Assembly (NCBI RefSeq): GCF_013204855.1
Contig: NZ_JABMKZ010000011.1
Span: forward strand, 1 to 64,000
Direction of reading: 5' to 3'
DNA: 64,000 nt
Source: Paenibacillus alba
GTDB taxonomy: Bacteria > Bacillota > Bacilli > Paenibacillales > NBRC-103111
The position numbers and the translations under genes were made by a program. Shown here in pieces: positions 60,862 through 64,000 of the stretch. The notes beneath the pieces were generated by a model. That model was not told the origin of the DNA. It did no database searches and saw nothing but the letters and a program-made list of their open reading frames with translations. Position 1 is the first letter of the stretch; every line of letters begins with the position of its first letter.

Positions 60862-62469
60862 TTAATTACGTACTTCGCCAGGCGTCACACCCCAAAATTT
60901 GCGAAATACTCTTGTAAAATAACTTACGTCCCTGTAGCCAACTGCTGCTGCTGCATCATACACCCGAACACCTTCTTGCAAGGTGGCCTTGGCTCTCTCC
61001 ATTTTCCGTTCCAGTACATACGTCGAAAAGGCTTTGCCTGTTTCCTGCTTAAATAATCGGCTGAGGTAGGAGGAGTTGACATACAGCCTGTCTGCAACAG
61101 CATGCAGCGTCATTTCCTGGTCGATTTCGTTCTCAACAAGACTCAGGATAGTTTTAATTATGCTATGACTTGTTGATTTCCTTCGCTGATTGGCGTAGTT
61201 TAAATAGGCTTTAATCATTCGCTGCAGCCATAATAAAATTTGTTCCTTTGTTGTCAATTCTCTATGATTCACAAAGTACATATAATCGTCGCCTGCCACT
61301 TCCTGAACCGACCAGCCCTGTTTCTGTATGATTCGCACAAAAAGACTGGCAAAATACAAGATGTGCTCTTGCATGTCCCCGAACGTTAGCAGCTTCGCCA
61401 CTGCGCCTTCCCAAATGGCTGTCATCATTTCGCTGGCTTTGTCGCCTTCCCCTGTCTCCAGAGCAATCTCCAGCGCTTTCTCCAGATTCGGTTCCAACAT
61501 CAAAGCCAATTCTCTTCCTTGCTCTTCCCGATAAGGAATTGCCAAGTCATGACCAAGTACAATTCGGTTCTGCAGCGCGCGAACAGCTTGTACATAAAGC
61601 TTATTCATATCTTCACCGCCGCCTATTGCCCCGCTGATCCCCGCACTTGCTGTCAGTCTAAGGCATCTGTGAACAGTAAACAGCAGCTTTTCAGTAATCG
61701 TATTGATTTTTTGCAGAACGATGTTGACCTCTTGATTGCCGGGCACTTGAAACACAACGACAGAACAGCCTGCATAATCCGTAGATACCCAGCATCGTTC
61801 AGACTGCAGAAATTCCTTCACTATGCTGCTGAGCGAAAATTGCAGCAGAGGGGTGTCCTTTTTGCTAAAACGTTGTTCAGCCTCTGAGATAGGATCCATA
61901 TCAACCACGACAACTGCGTACTTGTCATCCATCGTTAACTCAAGCTGCAGGGCCTTGCTTTTGTACTCAATTTCCCACGCTTCAAATTTCCCATTCAGCC
62001 ATCCCTGCATGAAGTCATTAATTAAAAATGGCAGATGGAGCTTCCATTTCTCTTTCAGCTCATCTTGATTATGGCGCTGTTCAAGCTCTTTTTTTAACCT
62101 TTCGGCGGCTTCCAGCACGGTCATCAAAATCTCTTCTTCACCAGCCGGTTTCAGCAAATATTTCAGAACTCCGAGTTCCAGGGCCTCTTGTGCGTATGCA
62201 AAGTCATCATGGCCGCTTAACACGATAATTTTCAACAAAGGGTCCGTTTGCCTTAGTTTTCTGGCTAATGTCAGCCCATCCATTTCCGGCATCTGCAAAT
62301 CCAATAACACAATTTCAGGCTTTTTACGCTCAATCAACCGCAAGGCCTCTGTTCCATTCCCAGCTTGCCCGACCACCTCAATGCCATGTTGGTCCCAAGG
62401 AATGTTATTGACAAGCGCATGCCGGAGCCGTATTTCATCCTCGACAATTAATAAATGAATCGTGATCAC
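60862..62469 (-). CDS. YesN-type response regulator with AraC DNA-binding domain
   Basis: A 535-residue regulator. Residues 1-120 form the receiver with VEDE at 9-12, the phosphoacceptor Asp57 (LLDLQMPEMDG) and Lys in YLLKPAGEEE. A linker of about 300 residues follows. Residues about 430-535 are the AraC domain with two helix-turn-helix units (LHAVADRLYVNSSYLSRLFK and VYDAAAAVGYRDVSYFTRVF, ending WGVTPGEVR). YesN proteins activate sugar-uptake operons when a YesM kinase signals. No kinase adjoins; the nearest is at 45176-47005. The permease operon downstream is the probable target. Confidence 0.94.
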   Translation of the reverse strand: MITIHLLIVEDEIRLRHALVNNIPWDQHGIEVVGQAGNGTEALRLIERKKPEIVLLDLQMPEMDGLTLARKLRQTDPLLKIIVLSGHDDFAYAQEALELGVLKYLLKPAGEEEILMTVLEAAERLKKELEQRHNQDELKEKWKLHLPFLINDFMQGWLNGKFEAWEIEYKSKALQLELTMDDKYAVVVVDMDPISEAEQRFSKKDTPLLQFSLSSIVKEFLQSERCWVSTDYAGCSVVVFQVPGNQEVNIVLQKINTITEKLLFTVHRCLRLTASAGISGAIGGGEDMNKLYVQAVRALQNRIVLGHDLAIPYREEQGRELALMLEPNLEKALEIALETGEGDKASEMMTAIWEGAVAKLLTFGDMQEHILYFASLFVRIIQKQGWSVQEVAGDDYMYFVNHRELTTKEQILLWLQRMIKAYLNYANQRRKSTSHSIIKTILSLVENEIDQEMTLHAVADRLYVNSSYLSRLFKQETGKAFSTYVLERKMERAKATLQEGVRVYDAAAAVGYRDVSYFTRVFRKFWGVTPGEVRN

Positions 62470-62526
62470 CTCGTGGCTGCAATTTGTTTCACATGCATTC
62501 GCTCCAGGCGGTCTTTTCTCCTGCTT

Positions 62527-63999
62527 CTAGTCTATTTGTTTAATTCTCGCATAGATGAGAAGCTCGCGAATGGTCGATAGTGTATTTATCAACTGTTTCC
62601 GAACAATCGAGCGCATCTCAGCTTCGTCGTTAACCATGCTCAGCCAGTCCACAAGTGCTGCTGCCCTTGCTTCGGGCTCGCTGATTTCCTCCTGCGGTAG
62701 CTGGACTCGCAAATTATGCAGGAGGCTCTCCATGTTGTCTCTGAGATCCCTGCCCATTTGGATAGCTAAAGCTCCACGTGGCATGTAGATATGTTCGATA
62801 TCATCCATTGTCGACTGCAAGAGCGCTTGAACAGCTTTGCGCGGTGACAATCCAGTGGATATGGCCGGGTTTCTCCATGGGCCTGTTCGCAACGCACGTA
62901 TGGTTTCCTCCGTTGCTTGACCAAAAGCAAAAATAATTGTCCCTTGATCCTGATCAGATGCAGCGAATATTTGCTCTACCGTATCCTGAGCATCCAGTCC
63001 AATGTACATGGGATAGACGCCGCTGTATATCAGGTTGCCTGATGCCAGCTCAGCCTTATGCCTCAAAACTGATTCTCGCACCTCGATGCAAGTTCGATGA
63101 TAAGCCTGCGGAATGACCACATCCACATAGTGCGACCAATGACCGATCTTCTCTGACTCAGTTCCCGGCTCCGGCGTTGCGGATACAATTAGCTGAGGAC
63201 GAATCGACTTCAATTCGTTGTATAACTCAGCTACAAATTCATCTTCGATTTTCTCCACCCTATCAGACCAAGCTTCCCAGTGTGCTGGCTGCATCTCCGT
63301 ACGAATCTGCGCAGCTTCAGGGAATCGTATGAAATCCAAATTAACGCCGACAACGTCATAACGTGAGACTATTTCTTTGATAATATCCCGTAAATAGTGC
63401 CGAGCATGTGCATTCGTAATGTCCAGCCAATAATACCCTGTGCCTTGCTCTGGCTGTGGTACGTCCAGCGCATTCAGTTCCTTCGAAAATGCCGACCATT
63501 CCGGATAAACGCGGAGGACTGGCCCTCCAGTCGGATCGACACCGACCATGAAGCCGTCTAACCAAGCATGCACAGCTATTCCGCGTTTGCTTGATTCCTT
63601 CACAAAAGCCTCCAAGGGGTCCCACCCCCGGAATGCAGGATGCTGCTCCTCAATCCCTTGAGCTGATGCAGCTTGACTCGGATAGATGGTGTATCCCCAG
63701 AACCAGGCTTCTACATATAATTCATTCAAACCGGCAGCCTGCATCCGATCTAGGGTATGGCACACCTCCTCATCACTTTTCTCCGTAGGGCGATACCAGG
63801 TGCCTCTAGCTTCCGCAACGCGGCTTGGCTGCGCAAGACAATAAGCGTCCAAAGCCGCAATAGATGCCAATTTGGCAGTACTCATGCCTGTGGAAATATC
63901 CGATTTCTCTAAGGCAACCGCCGCCTCAAATAGTTGACTAGCTTTCTGGATATGCTCCCGCGCTAGATCAAATTGAGCATGCATAAACAGATCCCAATT
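62527..63999 (-). CDS. GHL10-type glycosidase-like protein, 5' end outside the window
   Basis: The frame is open to the window end, so the ATG at 63984 may lie inside the gene. At least 485 residues are visible. The middle is a GHL10 (DUF187-like) barrel: RGTWYRPTEKSDEEVCHTLD (strand 1 region), LYVEAWFWGYTIYPS, RGIAVHAWLDGFMVG, VVGVNLDFIRFPEAAQ with the conserved Asp, and VDVVIPQAYHR. The N-terminal helical part (EHIQKASQLFEAAVALEKSD) and C-terminal 130 helical residues are additional. No signal peptide is visible, so its location is unknown. It lies 57 bases before the YesN-like regulator on the same strand, which ties it to the sugar locus. Confidence 0.8.
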   Translation of the reverse strand, partial: NWDLFMHAQFDLAREHIQKASQLFEAAVALEKSDISTGMSTAKLASIAALDAYCLAQPSRVAEARGTWYRPTEKSDEEVCHTLDRMQAAGLNELYVEAWFWGYTIYPSQAASAQGIEEQHPAFRGWDPLEAFVKESSKRGIAVHAWLDGFMVGVDPTGGPVLRVYPEWSAFSKELNALDVPQPEQGTGYYWLDITNAHARHYLRDIIKEIVSRYDVVGVNLDFIRFPEAAQIRTEMQPAHWEAWSDRVEKIEDEFVAELYNELKSIRPQLIVSATPEPGTESEKIGHWSHYVDVVIPQAYHRTCIEVRESVLRHKAELASGNLIYSGVYPMYIGLDAQDTVEQIFAASDQDQGTIIFAFGQATEETIRALRTGPWRNPAISTGLSPRKAVQALLQSTMDDIEHIYMPRGALAIQMGRDLRDNMESLLHNLRVQLPQEEISEPEARAAALVDWLSMVNDEAEMRSIVRKQLINTLSTIRELLIYARIKQID

Positions 64000-64000
64000 A

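Overview
The window looks like a chromosomal segment of a Paenibacillus or close relative (Bacillota). The grounds are gene content: YesM/YesN-type sensor and regulator proteins with LplA/B/C-like sugar-uptake components, copper-amine-oxidase 'stalk' secreted proteins, a SwrC-like RND pump, a YdaT-like DUF2188 protein, GHL10 glycosidase-like proteins, strong GGAGG-type ribosome binding sites and frequent TTG/GTG starts. No rRNA, tRNA or CRISPR array was seen.

Layout. (1) 1-3.1 kb: the cut-off 3' end of an IS3-family element, a small repeat patch, a beta-propeller lipoprotein, and an EamA-type permease preceded by an FMN riboswitch with a terminator. (2) 3.1-13.4 kb: an AT-rich accessory stretch of small orphan genes and decaying genes. 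It holds an Imm26-like immunity gene with two lesions, a NUMOD3/HTH fragment, a zinc-ribbon protein, an R2K ATP-grasp protein, two stalk-domain secreted proteins and a protein with class II tRNA-synthetase-like (HisRS-like) motifs. (3) 13.4-22.2 kb: an OmpR-type two-component pair whose kinase is frameshifted, a TetR-controlled flavin monooxygenase/DUF1772 pair, and a large RND exporter with a degraded copy of the kinase 3' end just upstream. (4) 22.5-31 kb: a His/Gly-rich small protein, remnants of an isocitrate lyase/PEP mutase gene and a DinB gene, a membrane-anchored hydrolase, PhzF-like and NAD-epimerase-like enzymes, and a MarR-controlled heterodimeric ABC exporter with one degenerate ATP site. 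(5) 31-38.4 kb: DUF2188, a membrane-anchored PLD-type protein, an IS91-like element sitting on the start of a zinc-ribbon gene, a Cys-rich pentapeptide-repeat protein, a Nudix hydrolase and a metallo-beta-lactamase-fold gene with an internal deletion. (6) 38.5-44.8 kb: an Lrp regulator, a divergent MFS/MarR pair, an oxidoreductase, a BlaR1/BlaI-like pair with twin operators, and a CBS-pair protein. (7) 45.2-64 kb: a carbohydrate-use locus with a YesM-like kinase, two solute-binding lipoproteins, one permease pair, a YesN-like AraC regulator, two GHL10 proteins, an SGNH esterase-like protein, an FAD-dependent oxidoreductase and two Gfo/Idh-type proteins. No ATPase gene is present, as is usual for this class, which uses a shared MsmK-type ATPase.

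Two features are the most worth following up. One is an intergenic element present three times (about 31.1, 44.9 and 56.0 kb). Each copy has four CCTGC...GCA motifs at nearly invariant spacing (51, 61, 50-52 bases), and each lies between two convergent genes right after a terminator. The other is the carbohydrate locus of region 7, with a kinase and regulator separated by about 14 kb and a secreted GHL10 enzyme flanked by duplicated accessory modules.
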